Of a DNA stretch of 64,000 nucleotides, positions 20,683-33,751 are shown one piece after another; the stretch's first letter is position 1; each line of letters begins with the position of its first letter. The notes beneath the pieces were generated by a model that was not told where the DNA came from, ran no database searches, and saw nothing but the letters and a program-made list of their open reading frames with translations. The stretch lies in contig JABFRN010000001.1 in the NCBI GenBank assembly GCA_013141175.1, positions 3,554,001 to 3,618,000 of the forward strand, written 5' to 3'. Made by a program: the position numbers and the translations under genes. The stretch comes from Lysobacter sp. Lineage in GTDB: Bacteria; Pseudomonadota; Gammaproteobacteria; Xanthomonadales; Xanthomonadaceae.

Positions 20683-21068
20683 TGTCGGAGTGATCGACGC
20701 TGCATGTGTTGCTGTTCCGTTAAAGCGTCGGCTGGCCGATTCATTCGGCCGGCCGATCGCCGTTGCATCGATCATGTTCGCGCGAGAGCTGTTTTTTTAA
20801 CGGTTTTTTTCTGTTTGCATATTTGGATAGCCGATCGGTTTTGTTAATGTTTTTTGATCTGCTGATCGTCGTCACGCAATCGAATGCGATTTCGGATGCG
20901 GCTGTATTGACGCGGTCATCTGCGAGTCGCAAGGTATGCAGCAGGCACGGAACGTGCCTGTATCGTGTCCGACCCGGGCTCCAGCGTGACGTTGGGGGCA
21001 GGTCGCCCAGGAAATAGGACATTTCTGCCGCATCCGCGGCATTCCGATTGAAATATGGAGATTTCGCA
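20683..21068. other. AT-rich intergenic region between the two proteases
   Basis: The middle (20785-20870) is strikingly T-rich for this genome, which suits a promoter region for the second protease. A small hairpin with arms CAGGCACG/CGTGCCTG lies at 20942-20960. No convincing -35/-10 pair with canonical spacing and no gene were found. Confidence 0.4.
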
Positions 21069-22505
21069 ATGTCATCCAAGAACTCGCGCCTGCATCGTCG
21101 GGCGCTCGCACTCGCTGTGTCCGCTGTCTTCCTCTCCGGTGCGGCGATGGCTGCCGACCGCGTCAGCATCAGTGGTCTGAGCAACAACGAACCCGTCGAT
21201 GGCTTCATCGTCCGCTATCGCGACGGCAGTGCAAGCAAGCTCGACCTGGCCACGCAGCAGCGTTCGCTGGATCAGGCCGCGTCGACCGCGTTCGGCCGCG
21301 CCCAGGCGCTCACCCTCAAGCATCAGCGCACGCTCGGTATCGGCGCCGAACTGGTCCAGGCCGATCGCCCGCTGGATCGCACCGAAGCCGAAACCCTGAT
21401 GCGCCAGATCGCGACCAATCCGGACGTGGAATTCGTCGAGCCGAACATCCGGCTGTATGCGACGTTGACTCCGAACGACACCTTCTACAACCTGCAGTAC
21501 GGCTTCCAGAACGGTGTCGGCGGCAGCAACGCCAACCTCGCTTGGGATACAGGCTTCCGCGGCGCTGGCAAGATCGTCGCTGTGCTGGATACTGGCTACC
21601 GCCCGCACGTCGACCTCAACGCCAACATCATCAATGGCTACGACTTCATCAGCAGTACCTTCTACTCCAACGACGGCAACGGTCGCGATAGCAGTGCGCT
21701 GGATCCGGGTGACTGGTCCACGGCAGGCCAGTGCTACGCCGGTTCCCCGGCCAGCAACTCCAGCTGGCATGGCACCCACGTTGCCGGTACGGTCGCAGCG
21801 GTGACAGGTAATGCTGCTGGCGTGGCCGGCATGGCCTTCAACGCGAAAGTGTTGGCGGTACGCGTGCTGGGCCGTTGCGGCGGTACGCTCGCCGATATCG
21901 CCGACGCGATCACCTGGTCGTCCGGCGGTGCGGTCGCTGGTGTACCAGCGGTCGGTGCCAACAAGGCGCAGGTCATCAATATGAGCTTGGGCGGCGGCGG
22001 CGCGTGTACGGCGGCGTCGGCGATGAATGTCGCGATCAACGGCGCGATCGGCCGTGGTACCACCGTGGTGGTGGCGGCCGGCAACAGCAACGCCAACGTG
22101 AGCGGTTTCACGCCTGCGAGCTGTCCTGGTCCCGGTGGCCTCGTCACGAACGGTCTGATCGTGGTCGGCGCGACCGATTCGGCGGCGAGAAAGGCATCGT
22201 TCTCGAACTACGGCGCGCGCGTCGATGTGTCGGCTCCGGGCGTGAGCATCGCTTCCACCCTGAATGCCGGCACCACTGTTCCGGGCGCCGACAACTACGT
22301 CTACTACAGCGGCACCTCGATGTCGTCTCCGCACGTGGCCGGTCTGGTTGCGCTGATGCACTCCAAGCCCAGCGTCGACCGTACGCCGGCGCAGGCCGAG
22401 ACCATCATCAAGGCCAACATCAAGCCGTTCGGCGCGGTGCCGGTGCCGGGCCCGCTCGGTACCGGCATCATCAATGCGCAGACCACGCTCAACGCCACAC
22501 CGTAA
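21069..22505 (+). CDS. Secreted S8 subtilisin-like serine protease (second of a tandem pair)
   Basis: 478 residues, closely similar over its length to the upstream protease (shared SWHGTHVAG, FNAKVLAVRVLGRCGGTLAD, VVVAAGNSNANVSGFTPASC). Signal peptide ends AAMA; I9-like propeptide to PDVEFVEPN. Catalytic Asp (VAVLDTGY), His (WHGTHVAG) and Ser (SGTSMSSPHVAG) are all present. GGAG at 21057 decides the ATG at 21069. It has its own T-rich upstream region and a good terminator, so it is probably an independent unit. Confidence 0.93.
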   Translation: MSSKNSRLHRRALALAVSAVFLSGAAMAADRVSISGLSNNEPVDGFIVRYRDGSASKLDLATQQRSLDQAASTAFGRAQALTLKHQRTLGIGAELVQADRPLDRTEAETLMRQIATNPDVEFVEPNIRLYATLTPNDTFYNLQYGFQNGVGGSNANLAWDTGFRGAGKIVAVLDTGYRPHVDLNANIINGYDFISSTFYSNDGNGRDSSALDPGDWSTAGQCYAGSPASNSSWHGTHVAGTVAAVTGNAAGVAGMAFNAKVLAVRVLGRCGGTLADIADAITWSSGGAVAGVPAVGANKAQVINMSLGGGGACTAASAMNVAINGAIGRGTTVVVAAGNSNANVSGFTPASCPGPGGLVTNGLIVVGATDSAARKASFSNYGARVDVSAPGVSIASTLNAGTTVPGADNYVYYSGTSMSSPHVAGLVALMHSKPSVDRTPAQAETIIKANIKPFGAVPVPGPLGTGIINAQTTLNATP

Positions 22506-22533
22506 TCGCGGATTCCATCCCGTCGCACCATGG

Positions 22534-22563
22534 ACCCCGGCTTCGGCCGGGGTCTTTTGTTTT
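22534..22563 (+). terminator. Rho-independent terminator after the second protease
   Basis: ACCCCGG-CTT-CGGCCGGGGT stem followed by CTTTTGTTTT. Confidence 0.8.
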
Positions 22564-22640
22564 GCGTGGCGTCAATCGGCCGCAGCAGGCGCTCCGGTAT
22601 GCTGCCCAGCCTGTCCATCGCCCGTATCGCCGAGGTCTGC

Positions 22641-23351
22641 ATGCCCGTCCCCGTCCGAGTCCTGATCCACGGCGCCAGCGGGCGCATGGGCCAGACCCTG
22701 CTGCGACTCGCCGCCGAGCGCGAGGATCTGACCATCGTCGCTGCGGTCGCGCCGCCATCGGCCGATACCGCGCTGCTCGGGCAGCCGTTCCACCCGTCGA
22801 GCAACATCGAGCACGCGCCGGGCTTCGATGTCGCGATCGACTTCAGCCTTCCGGCCGGCGTCGACGCCATTCTGTCGCTGTGCGCGGCACGCGGTGCGGC
22901 CTTCGTGTCCGGCACGACCGGGCTGGCTTCGCAACAGCGCGCGATGCTGCGCAGTGCGAGCAGCCAGATCCCGGTGCTGTGGGCCGCCAATTTCAGCCTC
23001 GGCGTGGCCGTGCTGGAGGATCTGGTCGAGCGCGCCGCCGCCGCGCTGCATGCCTGGGACTGCGACATCGTCGAGTCCCACCACATCCACAAGCTCGATG
23101 CCCCTTCGGGCACTGCGCTCGCGCTCGGTGGGGCCGCGCAGCGCAAGGGCGCCGAACCGCGTTACGCCAGTCTCCGTGCAGGCGATATCGTCGGCGAGCA
23201 TCTGGTGCAGTTCACGGGGCAGGGCGAGCGGATCGAATTGATCCACCGCGCCACCAACCGCGACATCTTCGCCCGGGGTGCGCTGCATGCGGCCGTCCGG
23301 CTCGCCGGTCGTGCGCCGGGCAATTACCGGCTGCGCGATCTGCTCGATTGA
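22641..23351 (+). CDS. dapB: 4-hydroxy-tetrahydrodipicolinate reductase
   Basis: 236 residues. N-terminal nucleotide-binding IHGASGRMGQTLLRLAAERE; substrate and catalytic motif ESHHIHKLDAPSGTALALG; VSGTTGLA. It performs the second committed step of lysine/diaminopimelate synthesis. It is shorter than the ~270-residue enterobacterial protein, mainly in the middle. I believe this compact form is normal in this bacterial group. The ATG at 22641 matches the family start and has GAGG upstream. Confidence 0.95.
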   Translation: MPVPVRVLIHGASGRMGQTLLRLAAEREDLTIVAAVAPPSADTALLGQPFHPSSNIEHAPGFDVAIDFSLPAGVDAILSLCAARGAAFVSGTTGLASQQRAMLRSASSQIPVLWAANFSLGVAVLEDLVERAAAALHAWDCDIVESHHIHKLDAPSGTALALGGAAQRKGAEPRYASLRAGDIVGEHLVQFTGQGERIELIHRATNRDIFARGALHAAVRLAGRAPGNYRLRDLLD

Positions 23352-23385
23352 ACCTGCACGCGACCGCCGCAAGGGAGAGGATGCG

Positions 23386-24507
23386 ATGACGCGACACCCT
23401 GTGATCGGCATCGTCGGCAGCGAAGGCGCCTATGGTCGCTGGCTGCGACGATTCTTCGAAACGCGCATGCGGTTGCAGGTGCTGGGCCACGATCCGGCGG
23501 CATCGGACAGCGACGCGTTGGAACGCCTGCTGAGCGATGCCGATGTACTGCTGTTCGCAGCGCCGATCCGCAGTACCGAAACCATCATCGACGACTGCCT
23601 GCATCGATCGGCGGGCCGCGAGCGTGGCCGGCTGTGGCTGGACATCACCTCGATCAAACAGGCGCCGGTGGCCGCGATGCTGCGGTCGCGGGCGGAAGTC
23701 GCGGGCTTGCATCCGATGACCGCGCCGCCCAAGGCGCCGACGCTGAAGGGCAAGGTGCTGGTGATCTGCGAAGCGCGCCTCGATGCCTGGCGCGGTTGGC
23801 TGCAGGTGTTGTTCGATGCCTTGCAGGCCGAATGCGTGCGGGTCGCGCCCGAGTACCACGACCGGGCGATGGCGCTGATCCAGGCGATGGTCCACGCCAC
23901 CCATCTCGCGGAAGCCGGCGTGCTCCGCAGCCATGCGCAACACCTCGGACCGCCGTCGGCGCTCCTGCCGCTTCGTTCGGCGTCCTTCGAACTCGATGTC
24001 GCGGTGATCACCCGCATCCTGTCGCTCAATCCGCAGATCTACGAGGACATCCAGTTCGGCAACCCGTATGCGCTGGAGATGCTGGACAGCCTGGTCGGCG
24101 AACTGTCCGCGCTGCGCGAGCTGATCGCACGCGGCGACGATGCTGCGCGGGCCTGTTTCCGCGCGCGATTCCTGCACGACAACCGCGCGCATTTCGACGC
24201 CGGCACGTTGGCCGACAGCAATCACACGTTCGAGCGCGTCGGTTACCTGCTCGCGGATCTGGTCGAGCGCGTATCCATCAGCGTGCATCTGCCGGAAGAC
24301 AGCCCGGGTGCGCTGAGAGCGCTGCTGCAGGTGTTCGAGCGGCATGGCATCAACCTGTCGTCGATCCACTCGTCGCGCACGCCCGCCGGAGAGGTGCATT
24401 TCAGGATCGGATTCGACGCGGGCCTCGATGCCTGTGCCTGCGCCGCAGTGATCGCCGAGATCGACGCCAGCCGGATGGGCAGGGTGCTGGCGTCGTCCGC
24501 GCCATGA
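23386..24507 (+). CDS. tyrA: Prephenate dehydrogenase with C-terminal ACT domain
   Basis: 373 residues. The N-terminal NAD-binding region VIGIVGSEGAYGRWLRRFF, the conserved substrate-site segment GLHPMTAPPKAPTLKGKVLV, and an all-helical dimer domain match prephenate dehydrogenases. An ACT domain (VSISVHLPEDSPGALRALLQ through NLSSIHSSRTPAGEVHFRI) ends the protein and probably binds tyrosine for feedback control. The usual GxGxxG appears as GIVGSEG, so cofactor binding may be slightly altered. GGGAGAGG precedes the start. It lies 34 bp after dapB and is probably co-transcribed. Confidence 0.82.
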   Translation: MTRHPVIGIVGSEGAYGRWLRRFFETRMRLQVLGHDPAASDSDALERLLSDADVLLFAAPIRSTETIIDDCLHRSAGRERGRLWLDITSIKQAPVAAMLRSRAEVAGLHPMTAPPKAPTLKGKVLVICEARLDAWRGWLQVLFDALQAECVRVAPEYHDRAMALIQAMVHATHLAEAGVLRSHAQHLGPPSALLPLRSASFELDVAVITRILSLNPQIYEDIQFGNPYALEMLDSLVGELSALRELIARGDDAARACFRARFLHDNRAHFDAGTLADSNHTFERVGYLLADLVERVSISVHLPEDSPGALRALLQVFERHGINLSSIHSSRTPAGEVHFRIGFDAGLDACACAAVIAEIDASRMGRVLASSAP

Positions 24508-24637
24508 TCCGGTAGCGCCCGGGAGCCCGTCGAAGGCCTCGCAGCCGCTGCCCGGCCGCATGTGCGCCGCAATCTGCGGGCCATGCGGGTCGCGTGTTCA
24601 GGTTGCTCCGGGCGCCGGGACAGCGCACAAATTTCGC

Positions 24638-24666
24638 TGGCGAAGGGTGGGGTGCGTCGGTACAAT
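24638..24666 (+). promoter_or_regulatory. Candidate sigma70 promoter for carA
   Basis: TGGCGA and TACAAT with 17-bp spacing, about 94 bp before the GTG of carA. This leaves a leader long enough for pyrimidine or arginine control, but no operator can be read directly. Confidence 0.4.
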
Positions 24667-24759
24667 TCCCGCTCGCCTGATTCCCTCACGCCCCGGACCG
24701 GTTAGACACCGCGCCCGAGGCTTTGTGCAACCTGATGTAGCCCGACATAGGCGAACCAC

Positions 24760-25881
24760 GTGACCGAAACCGCAATCCTTGTCCTCGAAGACGGCACCGT
24801 ATTCGAGGGCGAATCCGCAGGCGCGCCCGGCCTGTCCGTTGGCGAGGTCGTGTTCAATACGGCCATGACCGGATATCAGGAAATCCTGACCGATCCGTCC
24901 TACGCCCGTCAGCTGGTCACGCTGACCTACCCCCACATCGGCAACACCGGCTGTACCGACCTCGATGACGAGGCTGAACGGGTCTGGGCGTCCGGCCTGA
25001 TCGTCCGCAACGTGCCGCGCCGCCCCAGCAGCTGGCGCAGCCGGGTCGCGCTGCCGGAATGGCTGAAGGCGCGCGGCATCGTCGCCATTTCCGAAATCGA
25101 CACCCGCAAGCTCACGCGCCTGCTGCGCGATCGCGGCAGTCAGAACGGTGCGGTGATGGCGGGTGAGATCGATATTGATAAAGCCCTCGAAGCCGCGCGC
25201 AAGTTCCCGGGCCTGAAGGGTATGGATCTGGCGAAGGTGGTCAGCACCGGCGAACGCTTCGCATGGCGCGAAGGCCAGTACGATCTCGACCGCGATACCT
25301 TCGTCAGCGCCGCACCGAAGTTCAAGGTCGTGGCCTACGACTTCGGGGTGAAGCGCAACATCCTGCGCATGCTCGCCGAACGCGGTTGCGACGTGACCGT
25401 GGTGCCGGCGCAGACCTCCGCCGCCGAGGCACTGGCGCTGAATCCTGATGGTGTGTTCCTGTCGAATGGACCCGGCGACCCGGCACCCTGCGATTACGCG
25501 ATCGCAGCGATCCGCACGTTCATCGATCGCAGAATCCCCACCTTCGGCATCTGCCTCGGCCATCAATTGCTGGGTCTGGCCTCCGGCGCGCAGACGTTGA
25601 AGATGAAATTCGGCCATCACGGCGCCAATCATCCGGTGATCGAACTCGACAGCGGCCGGGTGATGATCACTTCGCAGAACCACGGTTTCGCCATCGACGA
25701 ATCCACCCTGCCGGCGAACGTCCGCGTGACCCACCGCTCGCTGTTCGACGGCAGCAACCAGGGCATCGCGCTCGCCGATGCGCCGGCCTTCAGCTTCCAG
25801 GGACATCCGGAAGCCAGCCCCGGCCCGCACGATGTCTCGCCGCTGTTCGACCGGTTCGTGGCGATGATGGCTGCTGCGTAA
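24760..25881 (+). CDS. carA: Carbamoyl-phosphate synthase small subunit
   Basis: 373 residues with GTG start. N-terminal [16 protein letters not shown]; glutaminase nucleophile in [13 protein letters not shown]; catalytic His/Glu in [13 protein letters not shown]. It frees ammonia from glutamine for CarB in arginine and pyrimidine synthesis. The start of the next gene overlaps its stop (TAATG). Confidence 0.97.
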   Translation: MTETAILVLEDGTVFEGESAGAPGLSVGEVVFNTAMTGYQEILTDPSYARQLVTLTYPHIGNTGCTDLDDEAERVWASGLIVRNVPRRPSSWRSRVALPEWLKARGIVAISEIDTRKLTRLLRDRGSQNGAVMAGEIDIDKALEAARKFPGLKGMDLAKVVSTGERFAWREGQYDLDRDTFVSAAPKFKVVAYDFGVKRNILRMLAERGCDVTVVPAQTSAAEALALNPDGVFLSNGPGDPAPCDYAIAAIRTFIDRRIPTFGICLGHQLLGLASGAQTLKMKFGHHGANHPVIELDSGRVMITSQNHGFAIDESTLPANVRVTHRSLFDGSNQGIALADAPAFSFQGHPEASPGPHDVSPLFDRFVAMMAAA

Positions 25882-26312
25882 TGCCCATCCCCACCCGCCG
25901 CCGCTGGTTGCGCAGGACGATCGTCGCGATCGGCGTCTGCGCGCTGTATCCGGCCTTCGTGCTTGCAACCGTGTATGCGGCGACCGCGCAATCCGATCTG
26001 CCCGGCGGGCGCCACGGTCCGCGCGACGCCTATCGTCACAGTCTCGCCAGCGCGACCGTCGCCTACACCGGTTCGCCGCACTGGGTGCAATGGGTGACCG
26101 CCGTGATGGAGGACGGTGGGCGTGGCGACGACGCGCGCGCGATGGATGCGCACAACAATCTGCTCGGCGCGCGCATCGGTGCCGACGCGCACAGCTGGGC
26201 CGGGATGCGCGCTGCAGTCCTGGCGGCGGTCAAAACCGGCGATATCGATGTCAAGGATCCGAACCGCATCACCTGGTTGCCGCAGACGCGCTGGCGGGAA
26301 CGCGCGTACTGA
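25881..26312 (+). CDS. Membrane-anchored protein of unknown function, DUF6973-like
   Basis: 143 residues. One N-terminal hydrophobic segment (about 12-34), then DAYRHSLASA and AMDAHNNLLGARIG. The DxxRH...MDxHNN...G pattern is like the DUF6973 family seen in phage and bacterial proteins; this likeness is from memory and only moderate. It overlaps the carA stop by one base, so it is translated with carA. Role unknown. Confidence 0.6.
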   Translation: MPIPTRRRWLRRTIVAIGVCALYPAFVLATVYAATAQSDLPGGRHGPRDAYRHSLASATVAYTGSPHWVQWVTAVMEDGGRGDDARAMDAHNNLLGARIGADAHSWAGMRAAVLAAVKTGDIDVKDPNRITWLPQTRWRERAY

Positions 26313-26365
26313 GCGTCATGCCCCATCTCTTCCAACAACTCCCAGACCCGACCGGACACAGCACA

Positions 26366-27040
26366 ATGAAACAGTTTCCCTTCCTCGATCACGTCCGCCT
26401 GTGTTGCGCCGCGCTGTTGGCGCTCGCCGCGCCTGGCGTTGCGCTGGCTGCGGAAAGCAGCGCGCCGGCGGTGTCCAGCGCGGTACGCATGACCGATCTG
26501 CAGGTGCGGATGATGCCGTTCGGCGCGATCTTCGATTCGCTCGCCAGCGGAAATCCGGACTGGCCGATGCAGGAGAAGCCGGACGCGGTCACGCCGAAGC
26601 AGCGGGCCTGCCTGCGCGATGAGCTCTCCACGCCGGGATTCCGCCGCTACAAGCTGGCGCAGGTCGAGACGTACATCGCCGCCAATCCGTCGCGCGTGGA
26701 TGCGGAGATCGCGCTGCTGGAGCAGGGTGCGGCCGATCTCTTCGGCACGCTGGTGGCTGCAGGCGCCGAAAGCGAGCGCACCGGCGTCGAGGCCGATCCC
26801 GCGGTCGTGCTCAAGAACGCCTCGCCGGAACAGATGCTGTCGTTCGTCACCTTCTTCAGCGATCCGAATTACGCCGAACTGCGCAAGCTCTCCGGGCTCG
26901 GCGATGCGCTCAGCATCGACAAATCCGCCGAGGAAAACGAATCCGCAGGCGAGAAAGTCGGCTCCACCCTCACGATGCAGATCATGCTGACCGCGATGTC
27001 GACCTGCAACGTGCCCACCACGGTGCTTTTCGACAAGTAG
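26366..27040 (+). CDS. Secreted/periplasmic protein of unknown function
   Basis: 224 residues. Clear signal peptide (hydrophobic residues 9-28, cleavage near VALA-AE). The mature part is mostly helical, with [20 protein letters not shown] and an acidic [10 protein letters not shown] stretch near the end; there are two mature cysteines. No domain is recognised. It sits between carA and carB and is probably on the same transcript. Confidence 0.65.
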   Translation: MKQFPFLDHVRLCCAALLALAAPGVALAAESSAPAVSSAVRMTDLQVRMMPFGAIFDSLASGNPDWPMQEKPDAVTPKQRACLRDELSTPGFRRYKLAQVETYIAANPSRVDAEIALLEQGAADLFGTLVAAGAESERTGVEADPAVVLKNASPEQMLSFVTFFSDPNYAELRKLSGLGDALSIDKSAEENESAGEKVGSTLTMQIMLTAMSTCNVPTTVLFDK

Positions 27041-27099
27041 TGGATCCGCGATCCGCGACTGCTCCATATTCCACACTCCCACATTTCCCGAGTAACGAG

Positions 27100-30341
<3,242 letters not shown>

Positions 30342-30345
<4 letters not shown>

Positions 30346-30821
30346 GTCGAGCCCCCCTGACCCTGAAAGGCGCGCAGCGCCTGCGCGCCGAGCTGGAACA
30401 ACTCAAGAGCGTGCAGCGCCCGGCGGTGATCAGCGCGATCGCCGAAGCCCGCGCCCACGGCGATCTGAAGGAAAACGCCGAGTATCACGCCGCGCGCGAG
30501 CAGCAGGGCTTCATCGAGGGCCGCATCAAGCAGCTCGAAGCCGAGCTGTCGCATGCGCAGGTCATCGATATCTCAACGCTCAACGCCGGCAGCCGCGTGG
30601 TGTTCGGCGCGACCGTGACCCTGGCCGACGTGGAGACCGAGGACGAGAAGCGCTACCAGATCGTCGGCGACCTCGAGGCCGACATCAAACTCGGACTGAT
30701 CGCGATTTCCTCGCCGATCGCGCGTGCGCTGATCGGCAAGCACGAAGGCGATGTGGTCGAAATCGACGCACCCGCCGGCCGGCGCGAGTACGAACTGATC
30801 CAGGTCGCGTACGAAGGCTGA
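30342..30821 (+). CDS. greA: Transcription elongation factor GreA
   Basis: 159 residues, usual length. N-terminal coiled coil with the acidic tip [20 protein letters not shown] and C-terminal FKBP-like domain ([20 protein letters not shown]). It stimulates transcript cleavage by backtracked RNA polymerase. ATGA overlap with carB. Confidence 0.97.
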
Positions 30822-30834
30822 CGGGGTCGCTACG

Positions 30835-31815
30835 ATGGCGCGTGCCATCTTCCTGCTGCCCGCGTGGTCGAGCTTCGGTCGTCAGGGTCTTTCGCCCGAA
30901 CTTGCGAAAGCGTTCGGTCGCGCGGATGCGCCCGCCCCCGGCCACAGCGGCGGCGATGCGCAGTTGATGCGTCATTTCACCGCCACGCCCGCGCAATGGG
31001 CGCCGGCCGCGATCACGCGTCAGGCCGATGTCGGCGATGCCGCCGGCGCGGCGTGGCTGCGTGCCGATCCCGCGCACGTGCGGCCGGAGATGACCGGTGC
31101 GCGCCTGCTGGGCATCGGCGAGCGCCTGTCGCTGTCGCAGGACGATGTCGATGCGCTGCTGCCGGCGCTGAAGCCGGTGTTCGGCGACAGCGGCTTCGCA
31201 CTGGACGCGCCGACCCCGGCGCGCTGGTATCTGCGCCTGCTGCGCGAAGCGAAATTTCCGGCCTTCAGCACGCCCGACGAAGCGCTGGGCGAGGATCTGT
31301 TCGAGCACCAGCCCGAGGGTCCGGAAGGACGCCGCTGGCGCGCATTGCTCAACGAAGTGCAGATCGTGCTGCACAACCATCCCTGGAACGCGCGGCGCGC
31401 CGAACGCGGGCTGGTGCCGATCAACGCACTGTGGGTCTGGGGCGGCGGTGTTCTGCCGGATCGTATCGCCGCCGATGCGACCCATGTGCACTGCGACGAC
31501 GATCTGCTGCAGGCGTTGATTGGGCTCGCGGGCGGTACGGCGCAGCCTTTGCCGCAGGATTTCGGCAGCGCGTCGTCGAATCGCAGCGGGATCGCGCTTC
31601 ATGACCTGCGCCGATACCGCGATTTCGCCGTATTGCAGCGCGATTGGCTGCTGCCGGCGTTGCGGGCACTGCGCGTGGACGGGCTCGCATCGCTTGTTCT
31701 CGACGCGGCGGACGGCACGCAGTTGAAACTCGCGCGCTCGCAGCGCTGGCGCTTCTGGCGCGGCGTGTGGGCGATGCCCGCACCCTCTCGACCGCAGGCT
31801 GCGGATCCGACATGA
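30835..31815 (+). CDS. Conserved protein, COG4255/putative phosphoglycerate mutase-like
   Basis: 326 residues. The conserved core NEVQIVLHNHPWNARRAERG then LVPINALWVWGGG is typical of a proteobacterial family often annotated as cofactor-independent phosphoglycerate mutase. The catalytic metal-site motifs of true mutases are not visible, so the name is doubtful. It is placed 13 bp after greA and overlaps the recJ start by ATGA. I know no experimental function. Confidence 0.65.
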   Translation: MARAIFLLPAWSSFGRQGLSPELAKAFGRADAPAPGHSGGDAQLMRHFTATPAQWAPAAITRQADVGDAAGAAWLRADPAHVRPEMTGARLLGIGERLSLSQDDVDALLPALKPVFGDSGFALDAPTPARWYLRLLREAKFPAFSTPDEALGEDLFEHQPEGPEGRRWRALLNEVQIVLHNHPWNARRAERGLVPINALWVWGGGVLPDRIAADATHVHCDDDLLQALIGLAGGTAQPLPQDFGSASSNRSGIALHDLRRYRDFAVLQRDWLLPALRALRVDGLASLVLDAADGTQLKLARSQRWRFWRGVWAMPAPSRPQAADPT

Positions 31816-33551
31816 CTCGTACGATCCGGCGCCGCGACGCTGCGGATGCACCCGACGCGCAGGGCGACTGGCCGCCGCAGCTGTCGCCGCTGCTGCGTCG
31901 CGTCTACGCCGCGCGCGGCGCGCACAGCTACGCGCTCGCACAGCCGCGCCTGAGTCAATTGCTGCCGCCGGATGCGCTGCTCGGCATCGATGCCGCCGCG
32001 CGTCTGCTGGCCGATGCGATGGCGGCCGGGCGACACATCGTGGTGGTCGGCGATTTCGATTGCGATGGCGCCACCGCCTGCGCGGTCGCGGTGCGCGGGC
32101 TGCGCATGCTCGGTGCGCAGCAGGTGTCGTATGCGGTCCCCAATCGCATGGTCCACGGTTACGGGCTGTCGCCGGCGCTGGTCGAAGACCTCGTCGGCAT
32201 GCGTCCCGATGTGCTTGTGACGGTCGATCACGGCATCGCCTGCCATGCCGGCATCGCTGCGGCGAAAGCGCACGGCTGGCAGGTGCTGGTCACCGATCAC
32301 CACCTTCCGGGCGAACTGCTGCCGTCGGCCGATGTCATCGTCGATCCGAACCTTCCGGATGATCCATTCCCCAGCAAGGCGCTGGCCGGCGTCGGGGTGA
32401 TGTTCTACGTGCTGCTCGCGCTGCGCCGCCATCTGCGCGATGCCGGTCACTTCGGCGCCGATCCGCCCGATCTGTCGGTGCTGTTGGATCTGGTCGCGGT
32501 CGGCACGGTCGCCGATCTGGTGCCGCTCGATGCGAACAACCGCACCCTGGTCGCGGCCGGTCTGCGCCGGCTGCGCGCCGGTCGCGGCTGCGCCGGTCTG
32601 CAGGCGCTGATCGAGGTGTCGCGCAAGCAGGCGGCGACGCTGACTACCAGCGACATCGGTTTTTCGATGGCGCCGCGCATCAACGCCGCCGGTCGTCTGG
32701 AGGACATGGCGCTCGGCATCGAATGCCTGCTCTGCGACGATCCGCGCCGCGCGCGCGAGCTGGCCGAAGTGCTGGACGGCATCAACGCCGAACGTCGCGG
32801 CGTGCAGCAGCAGATGGTCGGCGATGCCGAGGCCGCACTGGCCGGACTCTCGTTCGACATCGACTCCGGCCGCGCCACGGTCTGTCTGTATCGCGAGGAC
32901 TGGCATCCCGGCGTCGTCGGCCTGGTCGCATCGAAGATCAAGGAGCGTGTGCATCGCCCTGCGATCGCGTTCGCGCCCAGCGATACCGGCAGCGATCAGT
33001 TGCGCGGCTCGGCGCGTTCGATCGCCGGTTTCCATATCCGCGATGCGCTTGCGGCGGTCGATGCGCGACATCCGGGATTGATCGAGAAATTCGGCGGACA
33101 TGCGATGGCCGCCGGGCTCAGTCTGCGACTGACCGATCTGCCGCGTTTCCAGGCTGCGTTCGAGGACTGCGCGGCGGCGATGCTGTCGCCTGAACTGCTG
33201 CAGGACGTGATCCTCAGCGACGGTGCGATGCCGCCCGAAGCCTGCGACATCGGCACTGCGCTCGCGCTGCGCGATGGCGGACCGTGGGGGCAGGGCTTCG
33301 CGGAGCCGCTGTTCGACGATGTCTTCGAGGTCGTCGACTGGAAGATCCTGGGCGGGCAGCACCTGAAGCTCGAACTGGTCCGGCCGGGCATCGCGACCAG
33401 GCGTTTGAACGCGATCCACTTCGGCGGTTGGACCGGCGAAGCGCCGGCCCCGCGTTCGCGCATCGCCTACCGGCTGCAGCCCGACGATTGGCGCGGCGGC
33501 GATGCCGTGCAGTTGGTGGTCGTGCATCGCGAGGCGGCGACCGCTGCGTAA
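31812..33551 (+). CDS. recJ: Single-stranded-DNA-specific exonuclease RecJ
   Basis: 579 residues. DHH-family motifs: VVGDFDCDGATACAV (DxDxDG), VTVDHGIACHAGI, LVTDHHLPGELLP, then APRINAAGRLEDM and the DHHA1 region GSARSIAGFHIRDAL / KFGGHAMAAGLSL. A 5'-3' ssDNA exonuclease for recombination and mismatch repair. The ATG overlaps the previous stop. Confidence 0.96.
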   Translation: MTRTIRRRDAADAPDAQGDWPPQLSPLLRRVYAARGAHSYALAQPRLSQLLPPDALLGIDAAARLLADAMAAGRHIVVVGDFDCDGATACAVAVRGLRMLGAQQVSYAVPNRMVHGYGLSPALVEDLVGMRPDVLVTVDHGIACHAGIAAAKAHGWQVLVTDHHLPGELLPSADVIVDPNLPDDPFPSKALAGVGVMFYVLLALRRHLRDAGHFGADPPDLSVLLDLVAVGTVADLVPLDANNRTLVAAGLRRLRAGRGCAGLQALIEVSRKQAATLTTSDIGFSMAPRINAAGRLEDMALGIECLLCDDPRRARELAEVLDGINAERRGVQQQMVGDAEAALAGLSFDIDSGRATVCLYREDWHPGVVGLVASKIKERVHRPAIAFAPSDTGSDQLRGSARSIAGFHIRDALAAVDARHPGLIEKFGGHAMAAGLSLRLTDLPRFQAAFEDCAAAMLSPELLQDVILSDGAMPPEACDIGTALALRDGGPWGQGFAEPLFDDVFEVVDWKILGGQHLKLELVRPGIATRRLNAIHFGGWTGEAPAPRSRIAYRLQPDDWRGGDAVQLVVVHREAATAA

Positions 33552-33581
33552 GAACTGCGGCTTCGATCGTTGGTTCGATGC

Positions 33582-33684
33582 TGTCATCCCGAACGAGGGC
33601 GAAGCCCGAGGAGGGACCTGCTTGTGGCGCGTACAGCCACAACAGCAGGTCCCTCGGCCCGTTGCACGGGCGCTCGGGATGACA
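33582..33684. repeat. 103-bp nested palindromic repeat
   Basis: The outer arms TGTCATCCCG/CGGGATGACA enclose inner arms GAGGGACCTGCT and AGCAGGTCCCTC around a GTGGC...GCCAC loop. It can fold into one long cruciform. REP-like intergenic unit at the end of recJ; may also act as a bidirectional terminator. Confidence 0.7.
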
Positions 33685-33751
33685 ACGACCTGGTCCATCT
33701 ACGGCCGAGGAAGATTTGAACAGTCGGCTATGTTTTTTGTTCAGATCGTTG

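Noticed and set aside
30835-31815. Functional phosphoglycerate mutase
   Set aside because: Annotation habit in relatives, but the metal-site and phospho-Ser or phospho-His motifs of either mutase type are not visible; kept as a conserved unknown.
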